Below, in pieces: positions 26,407 through 36,263 of a stretch of DNA of 38,080 bases; positions within the stretch are counted from its first letter, which is position 1; each line of letters starts with the position of its first letter. The DNA is from an uncultured Bacteroidales bacterium (lineage in GTDB: Bacteria > Bacteroidota > Bacteroidia > Bacteroidales > Paludibacteraceae), in contig CAMHGK010000005.1 in the NCBI GenBank assembly GCA_946184695.1, forward strand, positions 1-38,080. The letters run 5' to 3'. Below the pieces are notes generated by a model that did no database searches, had not been told where the DNA came from, and saw only the letters and a program-made list of their open reading frames with translations. The translations under genes were made by a program, and so were the position numbers.

Positions 26407-27767
26407 TGCCAATGCAACAAGACATCGACACTCACATATCCGCTTTCAGACACTACCTTTTGAAAAAAGACGAGGGTGCCAAGCCTCCTTACCTCGACGT
26501 ATATGATGTTGAGGATATGTTTCATGAGCTACTGAAGACTGACGAAGTCGAGGTAGCTCAAGAGCTTTTAAGCTATGCCCGCTCGCTCCACCCCGACGAA
26601 CTTCTCTTCGACCAATTGCTCATAGAACTCATGCTTGAACAGGGCGAGGCGAGCGAAGCACTAAGGCTGTTGCGAAAGTATCCAGACCAGAACGATCTGA
26701 TGATTGACAACTACTACATCTCAGCCTACGCTCAACTCGGCAAAATCAAATTAGCACGCTCATACGCTGATAAGCTCTGCAAACGCGACGACTTCGACCC
26801 TACGGACGGCTACTATAACATAGGCGTGAGCTTTCAGGAAGCCGACATGATGGAGGACGCACTCCACTACTACCTACTCGCCGAGAAATACGACACATCT
26901 GCGGAAATCTATTCCGACATAGCCCATTGCTACATGATGCTTGAAGATGAAGACAATGCCATTGCCTATATCGACAAAAGTATCAAAATCAACCCATTCT
27001 CTGATACCCTATGGCTCGAAAAGGCAGACATGTGCATGACTTTCAAGCGTCCCGCCGACGTGCTGAAAGCTGCCGAATATGCCATAGCCATCAATCCCGA
27101 AGAGGAACGAGCATGGTTCTACAAACTCGGAGCACAGTTGTTGCTGAGTCAAGAGACAGATGCAGAGACTACTGCTCAATATATACTTAGTCATTTCGAC
27201 ATTGACGGATCACACTATTCGCTCATAGCCGGTATATATGCTGATAGTGAAAAATACGATGAGGCATACGAGTATTACCTCAAATCGGAAGAACTGCCCA
27301 CAGAGAATCCCATTTTTGCCGAGCTCTATTGTAAGACTCTGCTCAACACCAAGCATTATCAGCAACTCATCGACTTTATCACTGCCAACGAGCATCTTGT
27401 CGAGTTAAACGAAGCCATTTTAGGTTTGTCGGTTGACGCTTATAGAGAACTTGGTCAACTCGACAAGGCTGCCGAACTATGCAACCGACACCAAGACCTT
27501 TTTTCCGCAAAGATAGCCCTATCGGGTATCTATATCGACACCGGACAGACCGGCAAGGCTCTTGAGTTGGCCCAAAGCAACCTCCGCGAGAACGAGTCAA
27601 CCGTCACATATATCTTTGCAGCCGAGGCTGCATGGTACGACAAGCAGGAACGACTCTGCCACGAATATCTCAAGAAAGCCTCCAAATACTCAGACGAGAG
27701 CCTCAAGATTGCACATATTGTCTGCTCTGAAATGGTGGAAACATTATTTCCCGATTACAAACCCTAA
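26406..27767 (+). CDS. Tetratricopeptide repeat protein
   Basis: Repeated TPR-like helices (YYNIGVSFQEADMMEDALHYYLLAEKYDTSAEIYSDIAHCYMMLEDEDNAIAYIDKSIKINP); TAATG overlap with upstream gene. Confidence 0.88.
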   Translation: MPMQQDIDTHISAFRHYLLKKDEGAKPPYLDVYDVEDMFHELLKTDEVEVAQELLSYARSLHPDELLFDQLLIELMLEQGEASEALRLLRKYPDQNDLMIDNYYISAYAQLGKIKLARSYADKLCKRDDFDPTDGYYNIGVSFQEADMMEDALHYYLLAEKYDTSAEIYSDIAHCYMMLEDEDNAIAYIDKSIKINPFSDTLWLEKADMCMTFKRPADVLKAAEYAIAINPEEERAWFYKLGAQLLLSQETDAETTAQYILSHFDIDGSHYSLIAGIYADSEKYDEAYEYYLKSEELPTENPIFAELYCKTLLNTKHYQQLIDFITANEHLVELNEAILGLSVDAYRELGQLDKAAELCNRHQDLFSAKIALSGIYIDTGQTGKALELAQSNLRENESTVTYIFAAEAAWYDKQERLCHEYLKKASKYSDESLKIAHIVCSEMVETLFPDYKP

Positions 27768-27778
27768 TCTAAGTTCAC

Positions 27779-28546
27779 ATGAACTTCACAACCATCCAAA
27801 GAATAGTCATAGCACTGATGCTTATAGTTGCATGCAGCACGCTGCATGCACAACCCGCCACCCCGACTGACACCGTCCAATCGCAAGAGCCGGCGACTCT
27901 TATCGGGCAAGTGGTGCAATGGTACTCGCACAACATGAATTACGCCACCATCACTGCACTGATGACGGTGGAGAGCAGTTTCATCCCGTTTCCGTCGGAG
28001 GTTGTCATACCGCCAGCTGCATACGTGGCAGCAGGCGAAGGCAGCAGTCTGAATGTCACACCATACTACTGGCTCAATATCATCATCGTGATACTGTTTG
28101 GCACTTTAGGCGCTATCATCGGCGCTATCATCAACTACCTGCTTGCACTTTGGCTTGGCAGACCTATAGTCTATGCGTTTGCTGACAGCCGCGCTGGACA
28201 TCTGCTGCTACTCTCATCCGACAAGATTCGCAAGGCGGAAGAGTATTTCAACGAGCATGGCAACGTCTCCACATTAGTAGGACGTTTTATCCCCGGCATT
28301 CGCCAGCTGATAAGCATTCCTGCAGGTCTTGCCAAGATGAATTTCATAAGTTTCATCGGCTTCACCGCTCTTGGTGCCATGCTATGGAACACAGTCTTGG
28401 CGCTATTAGGCTACATCGCACAAGGACAATCCGACCTCATCAATCGCTATAGTCACGAGTTATCTGTGGCACTCATTGCCGTCACCATAGTAGTGATTGC
28501 AATACTCGTCGTAAGACATTTAATTAAAAAAAGAACGACAACCTAA
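27779..28546 (+). CDS. DedA family (SNARE-associated) membrane protein
   Basis: ESSFIPFPSEVVIPPAAYVA, GRFIPGIRQLISIPAGLAKMNFISFIGFTALGAMLWN. Confidence 0.93.
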   Translation: MNFTTIQRIVIALMLIVACSTLHAQPATPTDTVQSQEPATLIGQVVQWYSHNMNYATITALMTVESSFIPFPSEVVIPPAAYVAAGEGSSLNVTPYYWLNIIIVILFGTLGAIIGAIINYLLALWLGRPIVYAFADSRAGHLLLLSSDKIRKAEEYFNEHGNVSTLVGRFIPGIRQLISIPAGLAKMNFISFIGFTALGAMLWNTVLALLGYIAQGQSDLINRYSHELSVALIAVTIVVIAILVVRHLIKKRTTT

Positions 28547-28578
28547 GACTTTTCCACTAATCTTAAGACACTATCACC

Positions 28579-29463
28579 ATGAACATCACCGTCATAGGCG
28601 GGGCCAACTTTGATATCTCCGCACAACTTTACAACAACTTTATTGCTGCCGACTCCAATCCCGGACACGTCAGTTTAGGACACGGCGGCGTGGCTCGCAA
28701 CATAGCACACAACCTATGCCTGCTCGGGCATAAGGTACGCTTTATGACACTCTTCGGAGGCGACATATTCGGCAGTCTGATGCATGATAGTTGTAAACTG
28801 ATAGGTATGGACCTGAGCTTGTCAGACACCATAAAAAACGAGCGAAGCGGCATGTACCTCTGCATCAACAACCACAGCGGCGACATGATAGCAGCAGTGG
28901 CTGATACAGGAATAATCGACCACCTAACGCCCGAATACCTGCAACACCACTTAGGCGAAATCAACAAGTCGGACATTATCGTAGCCGACACCAACCTACA
29001 TGAGCACACCTTGCAGTTTCTGTTAGACAACAGCCTTGCACCGGTGTTTGTGGACGCAGTGTCAACAACCAAAGCATGGAGAATTGCCAATGCACTGAGA
29101 AACTCCAAGTTTGCCCGACTGCATACCCTTAAACTAAATCTCAAGGAGGCTCTTGCCGTAACCGAGTCGCAGACGGTCGAGGAAGCTGAGCAAAAGCTGC
29201 GTGAATGGGGGGTGGAGCACATATATATCACCATGTCGAGCGAGGGCGTCTATTGCAACGATGGCACTGTATTCCCTGCTCTGCCGATAGCCGAGGTGGT
29301 CAATACCACCGGAGCAGGCGATGCTTTCCTTGCCGGAGTGGTGCATGCGTTTGCTATCGGCATACCTTTCCCTCAGAACGCACAATACGGACTGATGGCA
29401 GCCAGAGCCACACTGCTCACTCCCGCCGCCGTCAACCCCGAAATAGCCAATATCCTGCTATAA
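28579..29463 (+). CDS. psuK: PfkB-family pseudouridine kinase
   Basis: ADSNPGHVSLGHGGVARNIAHNLCLLG, TLKLNLKEA, NTTGAGDAFLAGVVHA; strong motif resemblance to E. coli PsuK and a psuG nearby. Confidence 0.88.
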   Translation: MNITVIGGANFDISAQLYNNFIAADSNPGHVSLGHGGVARNIAHNLCLLGHKVRFMTLFGGDIFGSLMHDSCKLIGMDLSLSDTIKNERSGMYLCINNHSGDMIAAVADTGIIDHLTPEYLQHHLGEINKSDIIVADTNLHEHTLQFLLDNSLAPVFVDAVSTTKAWRIANALRNSKFARLHTLKLNLKEALAVTESQTVEEAEQKLREWGVEHIYITMSSEGVYCNDGTVFPALPIAEVVNTTGAGDAFLAGVVHAFAIGIPFPQNAQYGLMAARATLLTPAAVNPEIANILL

Positions 29464-29508
29464 ACATATCAAGCAGGCGTTTATCAATAATCACCTTCAC
29501 TGTTACCC

Positions 29509-31902
29509 TTGCACCGTCTTTACCACATATCGGTTCTGCTATCTCTCACGCTGAGTCTGCACGCCCAGCGGGTGACGATAAGCGGGTACGTGGCTGATGC
29601 GGAATCAGGCGAGAGGATGATAGGTGCCACCGTTTATGACAGCATAGCCCGCTTGGGCACCGTAACCAACAACGCCGGCTACTTCTCTCTAACCCTACAA
29701 AGAGGGCAGCACTCCCTGCGTCTGAATTACGTAGGATATGAGCCTAAGCAGTACAATATTGCCCTCCACTCAGACACCTTAGTCAATTGGCAGATAACAA
29801 GCCATCTGCAACTAAATGAAGTTACTGTCACGGCACACGAGTCGCTGTCGGGACCTAAGTCCACGCAGATGTCGGTGGTGGAAGTGCCGGTAAGTCAGAT
29901 TAAGGGCATACCACAGTTAGGGGGCGAGGTTGACGTGCTCAAGGCATTGCAACTGCTACCAGGCGTACAGTCGGGCTCGGAGGGCTCTGCCGGAGTATAT
30001 GTCAGAGGCGGCGGCCCCGACGAGAACCTGATACTGCTCGACGGAGTACCGCTCTATAATGTCAACCATGCCATGGGTATGTTCTCCGTTTTCAATGCCG
30101 ATGCCATAAAAAACGTCACCTTGTACAAGGGTAACTTCCCTGCCCGATTCGGCTCTCGACTGTCGTCAGTGATAGATGTCAGACAAAACGACGGCAACAA
30201 CAACTCCTACCACGGCAACCTTACCATCGGACTCATTGCTGCCAAGTTCAACGTAGAAGGACCAATATGGAAAGGTAAGACATCGTTCAACATATCAGCC
30301 CGCCGCACTTATTTTGATCTGTTCACCGTTCCGCTGATGCACCTGCTGTCGCAACGTGAGACCAACGGCACCGGTTCTGCTGCCGCAGGCTACTATTTTT
30401 ATGACATCAACGCCAAAGTCACTCACCGCTTTTCGCTATCGGACAAGCTGTCAGCCTCGTTCTACTTGGGCGACGACAAGATATACGTCAACTACCGTGA
30501 GCGGGAGATGCAGAACGTGCAAAACGGAACCAACCGTGTCGGACTGACATGGAACTGGGGCAACCTGCTCGGAGCAGTGACATGGGAGCACATATTCTCC
30601 GCCCGACTGTTCGCCACCACACAACTCAGCTTCACCCGCTACCGCTACGACCTCAAGCAGTCGCTCTTTGCCAATTTTCAGGAAAGAGACAACGGTCCCA
30701 CGTTTCAAGTGGACGAGAGCATGACGTACAAGTCGCACATCATGGACCTAACTCTGCAGCAGAACTACGAATGGAGTCCGTCGGCAGAGCACGACATACG
30801 CTTTGGCGCACTATATACATACCACCGGTTTCATCCGCAAGTGGCGTCACTGAGAATGGTGGGAGCCGACTTCATAAAAGAAGGTATGGCTATCGACACC
30901 ACCATGTCAGGGAACGTGATCAACTCGCACGAAGCAACGGCATATATAGAAGACACCTACACGCCTATTGACCGTCTGAAGATGAACTTCGGTCTGCACG
31001 GCAGCCTATACGCCGTAGGCGGGAAGGTCTATCCATCTCTCGAACCCAGAGTAGGTCTGCGAGTGCTTGCCACCGACGATTTGGCATTCAAACTGAGTTA
31101 TGCCTACATGTCGCAATACATACACCTGCTGAGCAACGCCAGCATCTCTCTGCCCACCGACCTTTGGGTGCCCGTTACCCGCCATATTGACCCCATGCGC
31201 TCTATGCAGATGGCAGCAGGAATGACCTATGACATCCGTGGAGAGGTGGAACTGACAGTGGAAGGCTACTATAAATACATGAAGAACCTACTCGAGTACA
31301 AAGACGGCGCCACGTTCATGGCTTCGGCGGCAGGCTGGGAGGAAAAAGTATGCATGGGCAACGGCTGGAGCTACGGAGTAGAACTGATGCTGCAACGTAA
31401 GATAGGCAAACTGACCGGTTGGCTGTCATACACATGGAGCCGCACCATGCGTCTGTTCGACAGGGAAGGTCAGCAACTCAACTTCGGCAAGCCCTTTCAT
31501 GCCAAATACGACCGCGAACACGATGTAAGCCTGACATTGATGTACACGTTTAACCGACGAATAGACCTTTCCGGCACATTCGTGTTCTCAACAGGCAATC
31601 GTGCCACTCTCGCCATGCAGCAATACTACGACCCCGAATATGCCGGAGGACAGGTAGTGGAGATATACGAGCAGCGCAACAACTACGTACTGCCACCATA
31701 CCACAGAATGGACATAGGAGTTAATTTCCACATACCTATGCGCAGGTGGAAAGGCGCAGAACACTTGGTTAATGTGTCAGTCTATAACCTATATAACAGC
31801 ATGAACCCGTTTCTGCTCTATGCCGACGCATCGCGAGGCAGCCTATATAAGGTCACCATCTTTCCGATACTGCCGAGCCTGAGCTATAGCATACGCTTTT
31901 AA
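29509..31902 (+). CDS. TonB-dependent outer membrane receptor with N-terminal carboxypeptidase-like regulatory domain
   Basis: Signal sequence, VTISGYVADAESGERMIGATVYD, plug VYVRGGGPDENLILLDGVPLYN, beta-barrel tail; TTG start at 29509. Confidence 0.93.
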   Translation: MHRLYHISVLLSLTLSLHAQRVTISGYVADAESGERMIGATVYDSIARLGTVTNNAGYFSLTLQRGQHSLRLNYVGYEPKQYNIALHSDTLVNWQITSHLQLNEVTVTAHESLSGPKSTQMSVVEVPVSQIKGIPQLGGEVDVLKALQLLPGVQSGSEGSAGVYVRGGGPDENLILLDGVPLYNVNHAMGMFSVFNADAIKNVTLYKGNFPARFGSRLSSVIDVRQNDGNNNSYHGNLTIGLIAAKFNVEGPIWKGKTSFNISARRTYFDLFTVPLMHLLSQRETNGTGSAAAGYYFYDINAKVTHRFSLSDKLSASFYLGDDKIYVNYREREMQNVQNGTNRVGLTWNWGNLLGAVTWEHIFSARLFATTQLSFTRYRYDLKQSLFANFQERDNGPTFQVDESMTYKSHIMDLTLQQNYEWSPSAEHDIRFGALYTYHRFHPQVASLRMVGADFIKEGMAIDTTMSGNVINSHEATAYIEDTYTPIDRLKMNFGLHGSLYAVGGKVYPSLEPRVGLRVLATDDLAFKLSYAYMSQYIHLLSNASISLPTDLWVPVTRHIDPMRSMQMAAGMTYDIRGEVELTVEGYYKYMKNLLEYKDGATFMASAAGWEEKVCMGNGWSYGVELMLQRKIGKLTGWLSYTWSRTMRLFDREGQQLNFGKPFHAKYDREHDVSLTLMYTFNRRIDLSGTFVFSTGNRATLAMQQYYDPEYAGGQVVEIYEQRNNYVLPPYHRMDIGVNFHIPMRRWKGAEHLVNVSVYNLYNSMNPFLLYADASRGSLYKVTIFPILPSLSYSIRF

Positions 31903-31946
31903 CCCAATCGGTCATAAGACCCGACAAGAAGTCCTGAGAACTACCA

Positions 31947-33056
31947 ATGACAAAAACATCGTTTCATAGAGTCATACTTCTGCTACTCGCCGTTTCCACC
32001 ATGGCATGCGAGACAAAGGTACGATTCACGGGCGAGCAGACCTCACCCGAGCTCGTCATGCATGCCGATATGCGCGATGATGCGCCACTGAATGCATACG
32101 TAGGCAAGACGTACTTCTTCCTTGAGCAGAACATAGGCGACCTACACGGCTTCGTCAACGCCGACACCGCGGAATTGGCATACGGCAGCGTAAGTAATGC
32201 CACCGTGGAATACAAAGTCAACGACGGCACATGGCTTCCCATGACGTTCCGTCTTGAAGCCGACAGCACAGGCAAGCGCAAGCGCCCCTTAGGCAAGTAC
32301 TATGCCGATAGTTACACGCCTAAGGCAGGTGACATTGTGCAGATCAGAGCACAATGCGAACCTATCGGGACGGCGACAGCCATGCAGCAAATACCGGATA
32401 AAGCCGACTGCCAAATTCTAAGCACACACGCCGAAGGCAACCGGATACGCGTCAGGCTGAGCTTGGTGCCGCCCGAAGGAGACGATGTGCTTGCCATAGC
32501 ACTCGGCTGCCTGATAACCAAACAACGAGCCGACACCACCGACAGCGTCTTCAACTATCTTTTTCACTCCTCCGACTCACTGTTCGGCGGCTTCGCCAAC
32601 CTGCGCTCCGAAGCACTCAACTACTATCCCGTACGCGGAGAATATCTGTTCGTCGGAGCCGACAGACTCAGAGCCGGCAATCACCCCATAGACTTTTATC
32701 TGAACTTCCAAAAGAGCAAGTTCAGCACCGACTCTATCAAGGGCGACGAGCATTACGAGCTAATAGCACACGTGGAGACGTGGACACGCGACAAATACAA
32801 CTACTTCTGTACTATGGCAGCCTACAACCGCGACTACTACGACGCTGCATTTATCGACTTCAACGATATTGATATATCCTCGATTGACTTCACCCAACTC
32901 ATCGAACAGGTATCGGCAACGGCAAGCAGCGAGTTTGGAGTGGAGACCGGAGTGCAAATTTTTTCCAACATAACGGGCGGCATAGGTCATGCCGGTGCCA
33001 CAGCTTTGAGCAATGCCACCTCCGACGGCAACCTAAGCGACATCGCCAACAAATAA
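31947..33056 (+). CDS. DUF4249-type lipoprotein
   Basis: Lipobox STMAC, LVMHADMRDDAPLNAYVGKTYFF, position directly after a TonB receptor as typical for DUF4249. Confidence 0.78.
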   Translation: MTKTSFHRVILLLLAVSTMACETKVRFTGEQTSPELVMHADMRDDAPLNAYVGKTYFFLEQNIGDLHGFVNADTAELAYGSVSNATVEYKVNDGTWLPMTFRLEADSTGKRKRPLGKYYADSYTPKAGDIVQIRAQCEPIGTATAMQQIPDKADCQILSTHAEGNRIRVRLSLVPPEGDDVLAIALGCLITKQRADTTDSVFNYLFHSSDSLFGGFANLRSEALNYYPVRGEYLFVGADRLRAGNHPIDFYLNFQKSKFSTDSIKGDEHYELIAHVETWTRDKYNYFCTMAAYNRDYYDAAFIDFNDIDISSIDFTQLIEQVSATASSEFGVETGVQIFSNITGGIGHAGATALSNATSDGNLSDIANK

Positions 33057-33088
33057 AACATTAAAACATTAAAAAAAATAAAAATACT

Positions 33089-34009
33089 ATGAATTCCTAT
33101 CTTTCTATCTCAGAAGAAGTGCGTCAGGCACTCAGCGAGGGCAAGCCTGTAGTAGCCCTTGAGTCAACAATCATCAGTCACGGCATGCCCTATCCTCAGA
33201 ATGTTGAGACGGCATTGCGCGTAGAGCAGACCATCCGCGACAACGGAGCTGTACCAGCCACAATAGCTATAATAGGCGGTAAACTCAAAGCCGGATGTAC
33301 AAAAGAAGAAATAGAGTACTTAGGCAAAAAAGGACAGGCCGTCATCAAGGCATCCCGCCGCGACCTGCCCGTGCTGATAGCTCGCCGTGAGGACGGCGCC
33401 ACCACCGTGACCACCACCATGATGATAGCCGCTATGGCGGGCATACGCGTATTTGCCACAGGCGGCATAGGCGGTGTGCACCGCGGGGCCGAGACCACTA
33501 TGGACATCTCAGCCGACCTCGAAGAACTGGCCCAGACGCCGGTAATGGTCATCTGCGCCGGAGCCAAGTCGATTCTTGACCTCGGACTCACACTCGAATA
33601 CTTGGAGACCAAAGGCGTACCCGTCATTGGCTATCAGACAGAAGAGTTGCCCGCCTTCTACACTCGCAAGAGCGGTTTCTCAGTGGATTACCGCATTGAC
33701 TCGCCTAAAGAACTTGCTGAGGCTTTCAAAGCTAAACTCGACCTCGGACTGAAAGGCGGCATGCTCGTCACCAACCCCATACCCGAACAATACTCCATGC
33801 CCGCCGACGTCATCAATAAGGCTATCGACGAGGCAGTGGCAGAAGCCAACAGACTCGGTATCCACGGCAAACAGACCACCCCGTTCCTGCTTGCCAAGAT
33901 AAAAGACCTAACGGGCGGCGACAGCCTTGATTCTAACATACAGCTTGTTCTCAACAATGCCCGCCTTGCTGCCAAGACGGCTGCTGAACTTGCCAACTTA
34001 CTAAAATAA
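33089..34009 (+). CDS. psuG: Pseudouridine-5'-phosphate glycosidase
   Basis: VVALESTIISHGMPYPQN, FATGGIGGVHRGAE, VICAGAKSILDLGLTLEYLETKGVPVIGYQTEELPAF, GGDSLDSNIQLVLNNA. Confidence 0.98.
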   Translation: MNSYLSISEEVRQALSEGKPVVALESTIISHGMPYPQNVETALRVEQTIRDNGAVPATIAIIGGKLKAGCTKEEIEYLGKKGQAVIKASRRDLPVLIARREDGATTVTTTMMIAAMAGIRVFATGGIGGVHRGAETTMDISADLEELAQTPVMVICAGAKSILDLGLTLEYLETKGVPVIGYQTEELPAFYTRKSGFSVDYRIDSPKELAEAFKAKLDLGLKGGMLVTNPIPEQYSMPADVINKAIDEAVAEANRLGIHGKQTTPFLLAKIKDLTGGDSLDSNIQLVLNNARLAAKTAAELANLLK

Positions 34010-34017
34010 CTATACGT

Positions 34018-34959
34018 ATGAAACGTCTCTTTTTCCTCACCCTGACGGCGCTGTGCGTGACACTCGCCACAGCTCAGCGCACCACCATCGTGCCGCAAGA
34101 AGTAACAGCCGAGATGCACGAGAAAGCCATCAGCTACAATGACAAGGCTGACCACGGCACCATACTTTATACATGGTACTATTCAAAGGCACTTGGCGCC
34201 AACCGACGAATGGCCGTCTATCTGCCCCCATCCTATTTCAAGAGCAACAACAGCTACTACCCCGTACTCTACCTGCTGCATGGCACCTACGGAGACGAGA
34301 CCGACTGGTTTCAGAAAGGGCATGCCGCCAATATCATTGACAACCTGATTGCCTCAAACCAGGCTAAGGAGATGATAGTGGTAATGCCTAACACCAACAT
34401 GTGGCAACTTGCAAGCGACGATGCCACCAATCTGCAGTTGCAAATCAACGACAAGCAAGAAGCCACCCGCCAGCTGACCACCGGTCAGTTTGAAGAGAGT
34501 TTTTCCGAGATTATAAGCGCCACAGAACTCCGTTTCCGCACTATCACCCGCAAAAACTCACGGGCTATAGCCGGCTTGTCACGTGGCGGCTTCTTTGCTA
34601 TGCACATAAGCCACTACCTCAATTCCGTATTCGACTATGTAGGTCTGTTCTCACCCACCTACACCATCGATTTCGGCAATGCCGGCAACCCCGGTCCGCT
34701 GTTCGATGCTGTCAGCAAAGAGACACCGCGGGTTTATCGCAACGTAGAAAAAGACATGAAGCGGCAGTTCGCCACACCGCCCGCTCTCTACTGGATTGCT
34801 ATCGGCAAAGATGACTTTCTATACCGCGAGAACGTAGAATTCAGAGCATTTCTTGAAGACAGGGCTTACCCGTATCAGTACTTCGAGTCAGCCGGCGGAC
34901 ACTCATGGGAAAACTGGCAATACTACCTGCAGATGTTCCTACCCTGCATATTCAAATGA
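34018..34959 (+). CDS. Secreted esterase, XynZ/enterochelin-esterase-like alpha/beta hydrolase
   Basis: Signal peptide; PVLYLLHGTYGDETDW; nucleophile AGLSRGGFFA; GGHSWENWQYYL. Confidence 0.92.
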   Translation: MKRLFFLTLTALCVTLATAQRTTIVPQEVTAEMHEKAISYNDKADHGTILYTWYYSKALGANRRMAVYLPPSYFKSNNSYYPVLYLLHGTYGDETDWFQKGHAANIIDNLIASNQAKEMIVVMPNTNMWQLASDDATNLQLQINDKQEATRQLTTGQFEESFSEIISATELRFRTITRKNSRAIAGLSRGGFFAMHISHYLNSVFDYVGLFSPTYTIDFGNAGNPGPLFDAVSKETPRVYRNVEKDMKRQFATPPALYWIAIGKDDFLYRENVEFRAFLEDRAYPYQYFESAGGHSWENWQYYLQMFLPCIFK

Positions 34960-35014
34960 CGGCTGCCATCTATTCCAACAGCGCAGCGGTCTAACTTCTA
35001 AATCCTGACATCTT

Positions 35015-35572
35015 ATGATTCTCATATTTTCAGCCCCAAGCGGTGCAGGCAAATCCACACTGGTCAACTACCTGCTACAGAACCGCGACGACCTTGAATT
35101 CTCAGTCTCTGCCACCACCCGTGCCCCGAGGGGTGCAGAGCAGCACGGACGCGAGTACTATTTTCTTGAACCCGACCGTTTTCGTCAGCTCATTGACGAC
35201 GATGCCTTCGTTGAATACCAGCAAGTCTATCGCGATTGTTACTATGGCACACTTAAATCTGAGCTTGACCGCATCAACCGCAACGGACACCATGTCGTCT
35301 TCGACGTTGATGTAAAAGGCGGCGCCAATCTCAAGCGCATCTTCGGTGACGATGCCTTAGCACTGTTTATTGCCCCCCCGTCTGTGGAGGCATTGCGCGA
35401 GCGACTCCTGTCGCGCAACACCGACTCGCCCGAGAAGATTGATGAGCGAGTAGCCAAGGCAGCCATCGAGATGCAAGACGCACCGCTCTTTGACCACGTT
35501 ATCGTCAATGACCAGCTCGACCAAGCCAAGTCGGAGACACTCGACCTCGTCAATAACTTCCTCGACAAATAG
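35015..35572 (+). CDS. gmk: Guanylate kinase
   Basis: IFSAPSGAGKSTLVNYLL, SATTRAPRGAEQHGREYYF, FDVDVKGGANLK. Confidence 0.97.
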   Translation: MILIFSAPSGAGKSTLVNYLLQNRDDLEFSVSATTRAPRGAEQHGREYYFLEPDRFRQLIDDDAFVEYQQVYRDCYYGTLKSELDRINRNGHHVVFDVDVKGGANLKRIFGDDALALFIAPPSVEALRERLLSRNTDSPEKIDERVAKAAIEMQDAPLFDHVIVNDQLDQAKSETLDLVNNFLDK

Positions 35573-35596
35573 TCTGAAACTGAAGTCCAAAAGCAC

Positions 35597-36178
35597 ATGA
35601 ACATCGGATTATTCTTAGGTTCGTTCAACCCCATACACAACGGTCATTTGGGATTGGCACGGTATATCCTCACACAGCCTGAGGTGGACGAGGTGTGGTT
35701 TGTAGTCTCGCCCAACAACCCGCTAAAAGACAAGTCAACACTGCTTGACGAGAAGCTGCGTCTTCAGCTGACCGAGTTAGCGGTGGCGGACATTGCAGGA
35801 CTTCGGGCATGCGACATAGAACTCAGCCTGCCTAAGCCCTCGTACACCGTCAATACGCTCAGAGCCCTCAGCGAGCTACATCCTCATCACCGCTTCACGC
35901 TCATCATAGGCTCTGACAACATGGCTATCTTCGACCGCTGGAAAGACTACCAATACATTCTCGACAACTATCCGATTGTCGTCTATCCACGGCAAGGCGA
36001 CGACATCTCGAAACTCAGCGGGAAATACCCCGAGATGAAAGTTCTCGCAGGTGCTCCGATGTTCAATATATCGTCAACTCGTATCCGACTACTATACAAA
36101 AATGGCGAGAGCTATAGACAATTGGTCCCAAAAACAGTCTATTCTGCCCTTTCCCGCACAAAAAATTTGTGGGAATAA
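35597..36178 (+). CDS. nadD: Nicotinate-nucleotide adenylyltransferase
   Basis: GLFLGSFNPIHNGHLGLA, VVSPNNPLKDK, IIGSDNM, FNISSTRIR. Confidence 0.96.
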   Translation: MNIGLFLGSFNPIHNGHLGLARYILTQPEVDEVWFVVSPNNPLKDKSTLLDEKLRLQLTELAVADIAGLRACDIELSLPKPSYTVNTLRALSELHPHHRFTLIIGSDNMAIFDRWKDYQYILDNYPIVVYPRQGDDISKLSGKYPEMKVLAGAPMFNISSTRIRLLYKNGESYRQLVPKTVYSALSRTKNLWE

Positions 36179-36197
36179 AAAAAAAGTACTACTTTAG
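36166..36197 (+). promoter_or_regulatory. Candidate Bacteroidetes promoter TTTG-N20-TACTTTAG upstream of the 80-aa gene
   Basis: TTTG 36166-36169 and TACTTTAG 36190-36197 (one mismatch to TAnnTTTG). Confidence 0.5.
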
Positions 36198-36263
36198 CAC
36201 GCTCAATTTTGGCAAGAGCCATTTTAAAGCACAAACAGATTATAAAACACAACACACAATATT

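Noticed and set aside
33054-33090. AAACATTA x2 octamer-like repeat before psuG
   Set aside because: Only about two copies in A-rich leader DNA with period 8; not convincingly part of the heptad family.
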